Origin: Bacteroidia bacterium
GTDB taxonomy: Bacteria > Bacteroidota > Bacteroidia > Cytophagales > Flammeovirgaceae
Assembly: GCA_030425505.1 (NCBI GenBank)
Contig: JAUIAB010000001.1
Coordinates: forward strand, 299,174-363,173
Length of the DNA: 64,000 nt
Direction of reading: 5' to 3'
Part shown: positions 53,571 through 62,614 of the stretch, piece after piece
How the letters are laid out: each line of letters begins with the position of its first letter
How positions within the stretch are numbered: position 1 is the stretch's first letter
Program-made: the position numbers and the translations under genes
The notes under the pieces: generated by a model
What the model was told of the DNA's origin: nothing
Database searches by the model: none
What the model saw: the letters and a program-made list of their open reading frames with translations, nothing else

Positions 53571-55838
53571 ATGGCATTTGATATAGAAATGATTCAAGCG
53601 GTTTACCAAAGGATGCATTCCAGAATAGAAGAAGCAAGAAAAGCAATAGGTAAACCCTTAACCCTAACAGAAAAAATTCTTTATAGCCACTTATACAATA
53701 CAGGTTTAAAGGTGGCTTACAAAAGAGGAGAGTCTTATGTAGACTTTGCTCCAGATAGGGTAGCTATGCAAGATGCAACAGCGCAAATGGCATTACTACA
53801 GTTTATGCAAGCAGGTAAACAGTCTACTGCTGTTCCAAGTACAGTACACTGTGACCACTTAATACTAGCGGAAAAAGGCGCAAAAGAAGATCTCGATTCA
53901 GCTCAAAATAAGAATAAAGAAGTATATGATTTTTTAAGTTCTGTTTCTAATAAATATGGAATCGGGTTTTGGAAGCCTGGTGCAGGAATTATTCATCAGG
54001 TTGTATTAGAAAACTATGCTTTCCCAGGAGGAATGATGATCGGTACAGACTCTCATACGCCAAATGCTGGTGGTCTAGGAATGATAGCGATAGGAGTTGG
54101 AGGTGCAGATGCTGTAGACGTGATGGCGGGAATGCCTTGGGAACTAAAATTTCCTAAACTCATAGGTGTGAAACTTACAGGTAAGCTTAATGGATGGGTT
54201 TCTGCTAAAGATGTTATACTTAAAGTTGCAGGAATTTTGACTGTAAAAGGAGGAACAGGTTGTATTGTAGAATATTTCGGTGAAGGTGCAGATGCTCTTT
54301 CTGCAACAGGGAAAGGAACAATTTGTAATATGGGTGCCGAAATTGGAGCCACTACTTCTATTTTTGCTTACGATGAGAAAATGAGAGACTATCTAGTATC
54401 TACAGATAGACAAGATGTAGCTGAACTTGCTGAAAAATATAAAAGTAATTTAAGACCTGATGACGAAGTATATCAAAGCCCAGAAAAATACTACGATCAG
54501 GTAATTGAAATAAACTTAACAGAATTAGAGCCTCATATCAACGGTCCATATACACCAGATTTAGCTTGGCCTATCTCTAAGTTTGCTGAGGCAGTAAAAG
54601 AAAATAACTATCCTCAGAAACTAGAAGTAGGCCTTATAGGTTCTTGTACAAACTCGTCGTATGAAGATCTAACCAGAGCTGCGTCTATAGCACAGCAAGC
54701 AATAGATAAAAACCTTAAAGTAAAGGCAGAGTTTACAATAACACCTGGTTCAGAAACAGTGCGGTATACTGCTGAAAGAGATGGGATCTTAGATACATTT
54801 GAAAAAATGGGTGGAGTAGTTCTTGCTAACGCTTGTGGCCCATGCATAGGTCAATGGGCTAGACACACTAATGACCCAGAAAAAGCTAACTCTATCATTA
54901 CTTCATTTAATAGAAACTTTGCAAAAAGAAATGATGGTAACCCAGCTACAAGGGCATTTGTAGCATCTCCAGAAATAGTAACAGCAATGGCAATAGCTGG
55001 AGATCTAACCTTCAACCCGTTAAAAGATAAACTAACAAATGAAAATGGAGAAGAGGTACAGTTAGAAGAACCTAAAGGACTTCAGGAGCCTCCAAAAGGG
55101 TATGATGTAGAAGATAGAGGATATCAAGAACCTGCAAAAGATGGTTCTGGTGTAGAAGTAAAAGTAGACCCTAACTCCGATAGGTTGCAGTTACTAGAAC
55201 CATTTTCTGCTTGGGGAGGAACGGACTTAATAGGACTTAAACTTCTACTAAAAGCTTTTGGAAAATGTACCACGGATCATATTTCAATGGCTGGTCCTTG
55301 GTTAAAATACAGAGGTCACCTAGACAATATTTCTAACAACTGCTTTATCGGAGCAATTAATGCCTACAATAAAGAAACAAATACTATCAAAAACCAACTA
55401 ACAGGTGAGTATGGAGAAGTTCCTGCTACAGCTAGAGCATATAAAGCAGCAGGATTAGGATCTGTAGTGTTTGGAGATGAAAATTATGGGGAAGGGTCTT
55501 CTAGGGAACATGCTGCTATGGAACCAAGATTTCTAGAAGTAAGAGCTGTTATTGTTAAATCATTTGCACGGATACACGAAACTAATCTTAAAAAGCAAGG
55601 AATATTAGCTTTAACTTTTGCTGATAAATCTGATTATGAAAAGGTTTTAGAAGACGATACTATTGATGTAATAGGCTTAACATCTTTTTCTCCAGGAAAA
55701 CCTTTAAAAATAAGGTTAAACCATGCAGATGGAACTTCATATGAGTTTGAAGTAAACCATACTTATAATGAAGCACAAATCGAATGGTTTAAGGCGGGTT
55801 CAGCCCTGAATATGATCAAAACTAAAGCTGGGATATAA
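53571..55838 (+). CDS. acnA: Aconitate hydratase
   Basis: TCA-cycle enzyme interconverting citrate and isocitrate through a [4Fe-4S] cluster. The 755-residue protein is of the mitochondrial-like form. Cluster cysteines appear in [11 protein letters not shown] and [10 protein letters not shown]. The swivelling C-terminal domain has the active-site Ser in [24 protein letters not shown] and the N-terminal QMALLQFM segment agree with the family. A VOC-family gene follows after 8 bases. Confidence 0.97.
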   Translation: MAFDIEMIQAVYQRMHSRIEEARKAIGKPLTLTEKILYSHLYNTGLKVAYKRGESYVDFAPDRVAMQDATAQMALLQFMQAGKQSTAVPSTVHCDHLILAEKGAKEDLDSAQNKNKEVYDFLSSVSNKYGIGFWKPGAGIIHQVVLENYAFPGGMMIGTDSHTPNAGGLGMIAIGVGGADAVDVMAGMPWELKFPKLIGVKLTGKLNGWVSAKDVILKVAGILTVKGGTGCIVEYFGEGADALSATGKGTICNMGAEIGATTSIFAYDEKMRDYLVSTDRQDVAELAEKYKSNLRPDDEVYQSPEKYYDQVIEINLTELEPHINGPYTPDLAWPISKFAEAVKENNYPQKLEVGLIGSCTNSSYEDLTRAASIAQQAIDKNLKVKAEFTITPGSETVRYTAERDGILDTFEKMGGVVLANACGPCIGQWARHTNDPEKANSIITSFNRNFAKRNDGNPATRAFVASPEIVTAMAIAGDLTFNPLKDKLTNENGEEVQLEEPKGLQEPPKGYDVEDRGYQEPAKDGSGVEVKVDPNSDRLQLLEPFSAWGGTDLIGLKLLLKAFGKCTTDHISMAGPWLKYRGHLDNISNNCFIGAINAYNKETNTIKNQLTGEYGEVPATARAYKAAGLGSVVFGDENYGEGSSREHAAMEPRFLEVRAVIVKSFARIHETNLKKQGILALTFADKSDYEKVLEDDTIDVIGLTSFSPGKPLKIRLNHADGTSYEFEVNHTYNEAQIEWFKAGSALNMIKTKAGI

Positions 55839-55846
55839 CTATTAAA

Positions 55847-56275
55847 ATGACTAAAAAACAAGGAAAAGTCACGGGAATAGGAGGAATATTCTTTAAAAGT
55901 AAAGACCCTGAAAAACTAAAAGAGTGGTATAAAGAAAACCTGGGTCTGGTAACTAATGAGTATGGTTCTCTCTTTGAGTTTAGAGAATCAAAAGAGCCTT
56001 TTAACAAAGGATACTTACAGTGGAGTCCTTTTAATGAAGACACCAAATACTTTGCCCCTTCTAATCAGGACTTTATGATCAACTACAGAGTTGAAAACAT
56101 AGAAGAGTTGCTAGAAGGACTAAAGGAAAAAGGAATCAAAGTTGTAGGAGAAATAGAGTCTTTTGAGTATGGAAAATTTGCTCATATTTTAGACGACGAA
56201 GGCAATAAAATAGAGCTTTGGGAACCTGTTGACAGTGTTTTCACAAAAGAATATGAGGAAAAAAGCAGGAAATAG
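55847..56275 (+). CDS. VOC-family (glyoxalase-like) protein
   Basis: A 142-residue protein of the vicinal oxygen chelate fold with the paired beta-alpha-beta-beta-beta modules. It has GIGGIFFKSKDPEKLKEWY at the start, FEYGKFAHILDDEGNKIELWEP near the end, with Glu in IELWEP and acid or His side chains as likely metal ligands. Glyoxalase and bleomycin-resistance-type proteins share this fold, so the substrate is open. It directly follows acnA (8 bases) and may be translated from the same mRNA. Confidence 0.8.
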   Translation: MTKKQGKVTGIGGIFFKSKDPEKLKEWYKENLGLVTNEYGSLFEFRESKEPFNKGYLQWSPFNEDTKYFAPSNQDFMINYRVENIEELLEGLKEKGIKVVGEIESFEYGKFAHILDDEGNKIELWEPVDSVFTKEYEEKSRK

Positions 56276-56297
56276 TATTAAAAACCCATAAATATAG

Positions 56298-56328
56298 TTG
56301 CTTTTATTAAAGGAATTTTATTCCTTTG
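56298..56328 (+). promoter_or_regulatory. rpsU promoter overlapped by an 8-bp palindrome
   Basis: TTG (56298-56300), 20 bases, then TTCCTTTG (56321-56328), one base off TAnnTTTG. AAAGGAAT (56309-56316) and ATTCCTTT (56320-56327) are exact reverse complements, so the -7 region sits in a small palindrome. rpsU begins 20 bases later. Confidence 0.5.
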
Positions 56329-56348
56329 CAATCCAATTTTTGAGACAC

Positions 56349-56543
56349 ATGCTTATAATAAACGTAAAAGAAAACGAATCTATAGACAAAGCTTTAAGAA
56401 GGTTCAAAAAGAAATTTGAAAGAACAAAGATGCTCAGAAAAATCAGAGCAAAAGCTTATTATAAGAAACCAACTATTGCAAATAGAGAAGCTAGACTTAA
56501 GTCAGCTTATAAGCAAAAGCTTATATCTGAACAATATCAATAG
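56349..56543 (+). CDS. rpsU: Small ribosomal subunit protein bS21
   Basis: The 64-residue basic protein of the 30S subunit near the anti-Shine-Dalgarno end of 16S rRNA. The frame is open further upstream (from 56298), but the ATG at 56349 (MLIINVKENESIDKAL) matches the family start and lies just after a promoter. RRFKKKFERTKMLRKIRAKAYYKKPT is present over residues 18-43. A strong terminator follows. In Bacteroidota, bS21 and a sequestered anti-SD contribute to the absence of Shine-Dalgarno use, consistent with the leaders seen here. Confidence 0.96.
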   Translation: MLIINVKENESIDKALRRFKKKFERTKMLRKIRAKAYYKKPTIANREARLKSAYKQKLISEQYQ

Positions 56544-56568
56544 AAGAGCTATTTTTTTATAAGAATTT

Positions 56569-56597
56569 AAAACCGCTTTAATTAGCGGTTTTTTTTT
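56569..56597 (+). terminator. Rho-independent terminator after rpsU
   Basis: AAAACCGCT pairs with AGCGGTTTT around a TTAATT loop and runs into a tract of eight T. A classic terminator. Confidence 0.92.
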
Positions 56598-56748
56598 ACC
56601 CTTTTTTAAAATAGACCCATTCCATTATTTAGACAAACCTTAAATCTTGTTAAGATTCATAGTTTTCTACAGTGGTTTTCAAATTTTTTATAGAAATTAC
56701 CGTGTTAACTTAAAACTGTTTTACTATAGAAAACTAACTTTCTATTGC

Positions 56749-56849
56749 ATGAAACAGACCGTGTCTGATTTAAAATTGAGACTCACAGAGGGATGATTAA
56801 GATGAGTGTCAAACAAACCAGGCAGGTCACAAACTCTAAACACATGAAA
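56749..56849 (+). repeat. Dispersed ATGA element, copy 5
   Basis: A 101-bp copy between rpsU and the OstA-like gene. The left arm reads ATGAAACAGACCGTGTCTGA; its short frame stops after 15 codons. The right arm (from AAACAAACCAGGCAGG to ACACATGAAA) encodes NKPGRSQTLNT-stop in a different frame, with the TGA overlapping the likely start of the OstA-like gene (ATGA). The 300-base gap holds this copy, the rpsU terminator and otherwise AT-rich DNA. Confidence 0.85.
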
Positions 56850-58391
56850 AGAAGTAATTATAGAATCTTACTAACAGTATTTTTTCTTTTTATCTTTTAC
56901 TTTACTCAAGCGCAAAAAGGAAAAGTAACCTTTAGCGCAGGGTCCATTAAAGGAAAAACAATAAACGGGGTTTCTTATAGAATTTTAAATAGCATACCTG
57001 GTAAAAGAGTGACTTTTACCCAAGACGGAACAACGGTATACTGCAATTATGCCAAACAAAATGTAAAAACGGAAGACTTTGATGGATCAGGAAATGTGAT
57101 AGTTAAAACGGAAGATAATGTCAAAATTTATGGAGATAAAATCAACTACAGTAAATCAAGAGGAAATGTAATAATTACTGGAAAAGAGGTGAAAATGCTG
57201 AAAGATAGCACTACGCTTATCACAGATCGGCTGTATTACAATTTCAACAACAAACTAGCAATATATACCAATGGAGGCACTATTTACAGTAAAGAAACCA
57301 TATTGAAAAGCCAACGAGGCTACCTTAATAATACAGCTCAGACATTAGGGTTTAAGTTAAAAGTGTTTTTAAGAGACACTGCAAGCAATCTTGAAATAGA
57401 AGCAGATACGCTTTTCTTCGATATAACTAAAAACACAGCATTTTTTCCCCAAGGTGCTAAGGTTGTAGATGCAAAAGGAGTACTTTTTGCAGATAACGGA
57501 GAGTATAACACCGATACGGGCTTTGCTAAATTTTTTGGGAATGCAGAGCTTAAAAATGAAGACTACAACTTAACCTGTGATGAAATTCAAACCCAAAAAT
57601 CATGGGGTTATTCTATAGCAAAGGGAAAAGCAAAGCTACTTAGCAAAAAGGATGGCGTAACCATTATGGCTGAGGAAATGCAATATTCTTCGGAAGGCAA
57701 AAATACAAAAGCATATGGAAAACCGATTATGACAAAACCACTTGGTGAGAAAGATATGTTTTATCTTAGCGCTGATACACTTTTGTCTCAATCTGATAAG
57801 GTGGATACCACTAAGCTTACCCTTTTTGCGTACCCTGAAGTAAGGCTATTTTCTGCTCAGATGAGAGGCAAATGTGACTCGCTGGTGTATCAATACAATG
57901 ATTCGCTAATTAACTTTTACAAAGATCCAGTCTTATGGGGTTCGGAAAGCCAACTTACAGGAAAGAAAATTCAAGCAACTTTGAAAAACGGAGGCATGGA
58001 AAAATTAACCCTAACTGATGATGCTTTTATCATTTCACAAGACAGTCTAAAAAACTATAACCAAATAAAAGGAAAGGAAATCATCTCCTATTTTGATGAT
58101 GGTGCATTGAAAAAAGTTGATGTTACTGGAAATGGGCAAACAATTTACTTTCCAATAAGCAAAACAGGAGCTTTAGAGGGCGTAAATAAAATTACTTGTG
58201 GTAAAATAAAAATGACCTTTTTAGAAAAAAATAAATTAGAAAAAATGGAATTTGAAGGAAACCCCGATTCTAAGTTTATACCCCCACACCAGATAGAAGA
58301 AGAGGAAGCCAAACTACCAGGTTTTAGACTTCGGTTTGGTGAACAGCCTAATTTATTTCAAATGCAAATGAGAAAGAGGCGATATTTTTAA
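56844..58391 (+). CDS. OstA-like (LptA/LptD N-terminal type) periplasmic protein
   Basis: A 515-residue exported protein (signal peptide about 1-23, ending TQAQ) whose repeated beta strands form the OstA/LptA-type half-jellyroll. Examples are VYCNYAKQNVKTEDFDGSG near the start and further repeats of A-x-G-x-A-x-L. It is likely to assist lipopolysaccharide transport across the periplasm or its insertion at the outer membrane. The frame is open from 56793, but the ATG at 56844 (MKRSNYRILL) begins the signal peptide; that ATG is the right end of repeat copy 5. The final 30 residues are basic (QMQMRKRRYF). Confidence 0.85.
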   Translation: MKRSNYRILLTVFFLFIFYFTQAQKGKVTFSAGSIKGKTINGVSYRILNSIPGKRVTFTQDGTTVYCNYAKQNVKTEDFDGSGNVIVKTEDNVKIYGDKINYSKSRGNVIITGKEVKMLKDSTTLITDRLYYNFNNKLAIYTNGGTIYSKETILKSQRGYLNNTAQTLGFKLKVFLRDTASNLEIEADTLFFDITKNTAFFPQGAKVVDAKGVLFADNGEYNTDTGFAKFFGNAELKNEDYNLTCDEIQTQKSWGYSIAKGKAKLLSKKDGVTIMAEEMQYSSEGKNTKAYGKPIMTKPLGEKDMFYLSADTLLSQSDKVDTTKLTLFAYPEVRLFSAQMRGKCDSLVYQYNDSLINFYKDPVLWGSESQLTGKKIQATLKNGGMEKLTLTDDAFIISQDSLKNYNQIKGKEIISYFDDGALKKVDVTGNGQTIYFPISKTGALEGVNKITCGKIKMTFLEKNKLEKMEFEGNPDSKFIPPHQIEEEEAKLPGFRLRFGEQPNLFQMQMRKRRYF

Positions 58392-58436
58392 GAAAATAGT
58401 TAAAATAGCAACAAATTAAACCTAAATTTTAATTGG

Positions 58437-59234
58437 ATGAAAGAAGAAGTATCTCAAATTATAGTAGAAACAGATGGTTTCAGTATTGGCGATGTATTCT
58501 CTCATGGCTTTGATATTTTTAAAAAACAAATGGGTCTTTTTATAGGCTTTTTTGTTTTATCTACGATCATTGGTCAAGTGCTTGCATTCATACCTCTTTT
58601 AGGCCCTATAGCCCAAATAATAATATCACCAATACTATCTGCTGGTTATATTTTTGTCGCTTATAAGGTTACTTATGATAAACCTGTTGAGTTTTCTAAC
58701 TTTTTTGATGGCTTTAAAAATAACCCAGCTCAGTTTGTTATTATAAGTTTGCTTACACTTCTAATTATAGGTGTTTTAGCTGCAATAATTGTAGTGCCTA
58801 TTTTCTTTACAACATTTTCTTTTGATTTATTTACGTCCTCTGATTTTAGTGACCCTTACTGGCTTTCAAATTTTATACAAGATTACTTCCCAACAATTTT
58901 TATTGCCTTTGGAATTTTAATAATTCCTATGGTATACATTGGTATTTCGCTTATGTATGCTCCACATTTTGTAATATTTGGTAAGATGGAAGCTTGGGAA
59001 GCAATAAAAGCTAGTAGAAGATTCACAAATAAACACTTTTTTTCTTTTTTAGGACTATTAGTAGTAATAATGCTTCTTAATATTGCTGGTGTACTTGCTC
59101 TTTTTGTTGGTATACTATTTACAGCTCCTGCCTCTGTTTGTATTATCTATGCAGTTTTTGATAGAATGGTAGTAAACAAATTAGAAGGTGACAATAATAT
59201 AGATGATAACCTGGAAAGGCATCTTGTAGAATAA
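58437..59234 (+). CDS. Uncharacterised multi-pass membrane protein
   Basis: A 265-residue inner-membrane protein with about five or six hydrophobic segments (near 28-50, 55-80, 98-125, 152-180, 200-240). Sequence style, including GDVFSHGFDIFKKQMGLFIGFF and the amphipathic EAIKASRRFTNKH loop, resembles the DUF4013/YciC-like group of small-molecule or lipid-handling membrane proteins. I cannot assign it more closely. It follows the OstA-like gene by 45 bases on the same strand and may belong to the same operon, which would suggest a cell-envelope role. Confidence 0.7.
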   Translation: MKEEVSQIIVETDGFSIGDVFSHGFDIFKKQMGLFIGFFVLSTIIGQVLAFIPLLGPIAQIIISPILSAGYIFVAYKVTYDKPVEFSNFFDGFKNNPAQFVIISLLTLLIIGVLAAIIVVPIFFTTFSFDLFTSSDFSDPYWLSNFIQDYFPTIFIAFGILIIPMVYIGISLMYAPHFVIFGKMEAWEAIKASRRFTNKHFFSFLGLLVVIMLLNIAGVLALFVGILFTAPASVCIIYAVFDRMVVNKLEGDNNIDDNLERHLVE

Positions 59235-59309
59235 TACTACAAAAACAAAACTAAAAATTGCTCGTTAATAAGCTTCCACAGTAAGAAATGCTTTTAAAAT
59301 CATTAGAAA

Positions 59310-59828
59310 ATGATATTATCTGGAAGAGAAATAAAAAATCAGTTAGGAAATAAAATCTTCATCGATCCTTTTTTAGAAAAAAGGTTAAACCCTAATAGTT
59401 ACAATTTGAGTTTGCACAATGAACTAATTGTATATAATGAAGAGGTTCTGGATATGAAAAAAGATAATACATCTAGTATTATCAAAATCCCAGAAGATGG
59501 TTTTGTCTTAGAGCCAGGAAAGCTTTATTTAGGAAGAACTGTTGAAAAAACACACTCGGATTTTTATGCTCCAAAGCTGGAAGGTAGATCTTCTATTGCT
59601 CGATTAGGAATATTTATTCATATTACTGCAGGCTTAGGTCATGTAGGAGCTAGTGGCTTTTGGACCTTGGAAATTTGCTGTGTTCAGCCCGTCAGAATTT
59701 ATCCGTTTATTGATATCTGTCAAATTTATTTTTTTGAAATAAAAGGAGAATACGATAAATACAAAGGAGGAAAGTACTATGACAACCAGGGAATTCAAAC
59801 TAGTATGATTTACAAGGAACTCAAATAA
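59310..59828 (+). CDS. dcd: dCTP deaminase (Dcd-like)
   Basis: A 172-residue protein of the dCTP deaminase/dUTPase superfamily. Motifs are MILSGREI at the start, RLNPNSYNLSL, LGRTVEKTHS, EGRSSIARLG (Arg and Ser contacting phosphates), HVGASGFWTLEI (catalytic Glu) and CQIYFFEIKG. The C-terminal tail is short but contains the YDNQGIQTS swap segment. It makes dUMP precursor from dCTP. The gene stands 75 bases after the membrane protein gene and is followed 16 bases later by a BtuF-like gene. Confidence 0.9.
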   Translation: MILSGREIKNQLGNKIFIDPFLEKRLNPNSYNLSLHNELIVYNEEVLDMKKDNTSSIIKIPEDGFVLEPGKLYLGRTVEKTHSDFYAPKLEGRSSIARLGIFIHITAGLGHVGASGFWTLEICCVQPVRIYPFIDICQIYFFEIKGEYDKYKGGKYYDNQGIQTSMIYKELK

Positions 59829-59844
59829 CCTTTTACCTTACCTT

Positions 59845-60633
59845 TTGAATCAGTTTAAAGATCAGCTGGGAAGGCTAATTACCTTATCAAAAAAGCCAAA
59901 AAGAATCATATCTCTTGTTCCGTCGCAAACAGAGCTTCTTTTTTATTTAGGGCTTGATTGTGAAGTGGTTGGAGTTACTAAGTTTTGTGTACACCCGAGA
60001 GAAAAAGTGGCAAGTATTCAAAAAATTGGAGGAACAAAAAACATCAAACTTTCTGCAATAGAAAACCTATCGCCTGATCTTATAATAGCCAATAAAGAAG
60101 AAAACAGAAAAGAAGATATTGCTTTTTTGGAAAAGAAGTACCCTGTATGGGTAAGTGATGTCAAAAGTTTGCCTGATGCTTTTCAGATGATAGAAAGCCT
60201 CGGAGAGTTAACTGGTAGGAAAAATAAAGCTTTAGAGTTAACCGATAAGATCAAGAAAAAGAAAAGTAGTTTAAAAAGAAAAACTCTTGGTAAAGCAGTC
60301 TATTTTATATGGAAAAAACCTTGGATGGTAGCTGGGAAAGACACATTTATAAACACTATGCTAGAAGTAGCGGGGTTTGAAAATGTTATCGAACAAGAAA
60401 GATATCCTGAGGTAAAACTTAGTGACTTGAAAACCCTTGATATTGACTATATTTTACTTTCTTCAGAGCCATATCCTTTCAAGGGAAAGCATGTAGAAGA
60501 ATTGAAAGACCATTTTCCTATATCAAAAATAAAACTAGTTAATGGAGAGTTTTTTTCTTGGTATGGGAATAGGCTATTAGGTGTCTTTGATTACTTCTGC
60601 GCTGAGTTTTATAATTATCATCAGGTTATATGA
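59845..60633 (+). CDS. BtuF-like substrate-binding fold protein without signal peptide
   Basis: A 262-residue protein with the helical-backbone metal-receptor fold of BtuF/FhuD-type binding proteins (KRIISLVPSQTELLFYLGL, then VGGTKN-like IGGTKNIKLSAIENLSPDLIIA, WMVAGKDTFINTML, DIDYILLSSEPYPF). Unusually there is no signal peptide or lipobox, and the start is a TTG at 59845 with no ATG upstream in the frame. It is thus predicted to be cytoplasmic. Homologues lacking export signals are known in some Bacteroidota, but their role is unclear. The last 4 bases overlap the start of the next gene (ATGA). Confidence 0.75.
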   Translation: MNQFKDQLGRLITLSKKPKRIISLVPSQTELLFYLGLDCEVVGVTKFCVHPREKVASIQKIGGTKNIKLSAIENLSPDLIIANKEENRKEDIAFLEKKYPVWVSDVKSLPDAFQMIESLGELTGRKNKALELTDKIKKKKSSLKRKTLGKAVYFIWKKPWMVAGKDTFINTMLEVAGFENVIEQERYPEVKLSDLKTLDIDYILLSSEPYPFKGKHVEELKDHFPISKIKLVNGEFFSWYGNRLLGVFDYFCAEFYNYHQVI

Positions 60634-61226
60634 GTTTAAAAACGGTAGAAGAATATATCAGAAAGCATAGTACCTGGGAAAGTGCATTAATAGAATTAAG
60701 AAAAATAGTGCTTTCTCAAAACTTAAAAGAAACAATAAAATGGGGAAGTCCTGTCTATACATTTCAAAATGAAAATATTGTAGGACTCGCTGCTTTTAAA
60801 TCTTATGTAGGTATTTGGTTTTTTCAAGGAGTGTTGTTAAAAGATGAAAGTAATGTATTAATGAATGCACAGGAAGGAAAAACTAAGGCAATGAGACAGT
60901 GGAGGTTTATGAGTACAGAAGAGATAATGCAGCAGAAAAGCATAATTGAAAAATATGTACAAGAAGCTATTCATAATCAAGAGAAAGGCATCAAAATAAA
61001 GCCTGATAAAAGTAAGCCATTATCAATCCCTAAAGAACTACAAGATTTACTGAATAGTGATACTCTGTTGCATAAAAAATTCGATGACCTATCTTTGACA
61101 AAAAAGAGAGAGTTTGCTAAATATATAGACGTAGCAAAAAAAGAAGAAACAAAACAAACCAGGTTAAATAAAATAAAGCCGCTAATTCTTAACGGTATCG
61201 GTCTAAACGATAAATACAGGAAATAG
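60630..61226 (+). CDS. YdeI/DUF1801-family protein
   Basis: A 198-residue cytoplasmic protein. The N-terminal part (residues 1-110) carries the DUF1801 pattern (LRKIVLSQNLKETIKWGSPVYTF, then VGLAAFKSYVGIWFFQG). The C-terminal part (about 125-198) is the YdeI-like helical tail (IPKELQDLLNSD, LSLTKKREFAKYIDVAKKEETKQTRL). The biochemical role is unknown. It overlaps the preceding BtuF-like gene by 4 bases, indicating coupled translation. Confidence 0.85.
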   Translation: MSLKTVEEYIRKHSTWESALIELRKIVLSQNLKETIKWGSPVYTFQNENIVGLAAFKSYVGIWFFQGVLLKDESNVLMNAQEGKTKAMRQWRFMSTEEIMQQKSIIEKYVQEAIHNQEKGIKIKPDKSKPLSIPKELQDLLNSDTLLHKKFDDLSLTKKREFAKYIDVAKKEETKQTRLNKIKPLILNGIGLNDKYRK

Positions 61227-61279
61227 AAAAGTACTATCAATAGCTCAATAAAGAAATAGATAAAGACGATAATATAATT

Positions 61280-61612
61280 ATGAAAACTTCCGAAATAAGA
61301 TTTAAGGTAGAATTAGATAATGAACATATTCCAGAAAAAATTGTGTGGGAAGCTACGGATAAAGCAAATCAAGGACTGCAAGAAACAAAAGCAGTTAGCC
61401 TTTCTATATGGGATAATGATGCCAAAGAAACCTTAAAGCTCGACCTTTGGACGAAAGATATGACAGTTGCTGAAATGAAAAGGTTTTACCTCGACATAAT
61501 TGGTGGCTTGGCACAAAGCCTCAAAACGTCAACAAATGACGATTACATGGCTGAAGAGATAAAAAATGCGTGTATTCGTTTAGGGGAATATTTAAAAAAA
61601 CAAACTACATAG
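61280..61612 (+). CDS. gldC: Gliding motility protein GldC
   Basis: A 110-residue cytoplasmic protein matching GldC (KTSEIRFKVELDNEHIPEKI at the start, WEATDKANQG, KLDLWTKDMTVAEMKRFY). GldC aids Bacteroidota surface gliding and is usually next to gldB; gldB is not here. Its presence, with the T9SS subtilase, suggests the cell glides. It is 53 bases after the YdeI-like gene and overlaps the convergent rhomboid gene by 8 bases. Confidence 0.93.
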   Translation: MKTSEIRFKVELDNEHIPEKIVWEATDKANQGLQETKAVSLSIWDNDAKETLKLDLWTKDMTVAEMKRFYLDIIGGLAQSLKTSTNDDYMAEEIKNACIRLGEYLKKQTT

Positions 61613-62252
61613 GATTGTCTTCCCAAGAATCAAAGCCTGAAAAAGTGCCTTCCTCTTTCTTTCTCTCTCTTTTAACCCTACCAGATCCAGAAGAAGAACT
61701 TGAAGAGGAATTAACCGAATAAAGAAACCCAAAGGCAGAACCAACCGCCCCTCCTATTATATGTGCAAACTGAGCCACATTATCTTCCTTAAGGGAATTA
61801 AAAACCTCTTGCCCAATAAAAAGAAAGACAATCAGCAAAAAGGTGATAGGAATATTTCCCTTTTTAAGATTGGTCACAGAACTCAATACAATAAGCATAA
61901 AAGCAACTCCGCTTGCACCAAGAAGAGGTCGAGGGAAAAAGACTACATTGATTACTCCAGTTATCAGAGCTGTCACCAACATCATTAAAAGCAATGCTTT
62001 TGACCCATACTTTTCTTCCAAAATAGGTCCTAGAAGCAAAATCAAAGTAAAATTCCCTAACAAATGTTGCCAATTTGCATGTCCGAATGCATGAGAAAAA
62101 AGCCTAAAATAATCAATGGGATTTGTCAGGCTCATTTCCGGAAATACCGTAAAATAAGGCATAATATTTACGATTCCACCAGATACAATAAGCACAAGGC
62201 TTGATGCCAAAGCATAGGTTAAAACCACAGGAGAGTTATACTGTAATTTCAT
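61605..62252 (-). CDS. Rhomboid-family intramembrane serine protease
   Basis: A 215-residue membrane protein with about six helices. It has the HANWQHLLGN motif, the catalytic Ser in LLGASGVAFM (about residue 113) and the catalytic His in QFAHIIGGAVGS (about 168). The C-terminal 40 residues are a soluble Ser/Gly/Lys-rich tail (after SVNSSSSSSS) ending with FSGFDSWEDNPM. It cleaves transmembrane segments of unknown substrates. It overlaps the end of gldC convergently. Confidence 0.93.
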   Translation of the reverse strand: MKLQYNSPVVLTYALASSLVLIVSGGIVNIMPYFTVFPEMSLTNPIDYFRLFSHAFGHANWQHLLGNFTLILLLGPILEEKYGSKALLLMMLVTALITGVINVVFFPRPLLGASGVAFMLIVLSSVTNLKKGNIPITFLLIVFLFIGQEVFNSLKEDNVAQFAHIIGGAVGSAFGFLYSVNSSSSSSSGSGRVKRERKKEEGTFSGFDSWEDNPM

Positions 62253-62315
62253 TGAAGAATATTTTATTTAAAATTAAAAACTATCCCACTTAAGATACCC
62301 CTTCTTTCCGAAAAG

Positions 62316-62579
62316 TTACTCTTTATCTTTTGGCCTAGGCTTCAAATCTACCTGAAACTCGAGATAAAACTTCACTGCCTCATTCACTATATCCTCTATC
62401 GATCGTTTATCCCAATACGCCATATCCTCCAATTTCTCCATAAACTCCGACTTTATGCCAAAGCCACTGTCCTCTTTAGTTGCCTTTCTTTTGGTATTGA
62501 CAGAAGGCTTCGAGCTACTACTACTTTTGCTTCCTCCCAAAAGCGCATCCAATCCTGACGAAAAATCTTTTTTTGCCAT
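62316..62579 (-). CDS. Small protein with disordered N-terminus and RHH-like helices
   Basis: An 87-residue cytoplasmic protein. The first half is low-complexity Ser/Lys (GGSKSSSSSKPS). The second half, GIKSEFMEKLEDMAYWDKRSIEDIVNEAVKFYLEF, has the spacing of a short strand and two helices as in ribbon-helix-helix or ParB-like C-terminal DNA-binding proteins. That is only a resemblance; I do not recognise the family. It lies 63 bases upstream of the rhomboid gene on the same strand. Confidence 0.55.
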   Translation of the reverse strand: MAKKDFSSGLDALLGGSKSSSSSKPSVNTKRKATKEDSGFGIKSEFMEKLEDMAYWDKRSIEDIVNEAVKFYLEFQVDLKPRPKDKE

Positions 62580-62614
62580 ATTTATTTAAATATTTGAAAA
62601 TTTAATCAATAAAC

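Noticed and set aside
56298..56348. Upstream extension of the rpsU frame
   Set aside because: It overlaps the probable promoter; bS21 begins at the ATG at 56349 in all respects of length and sequence.
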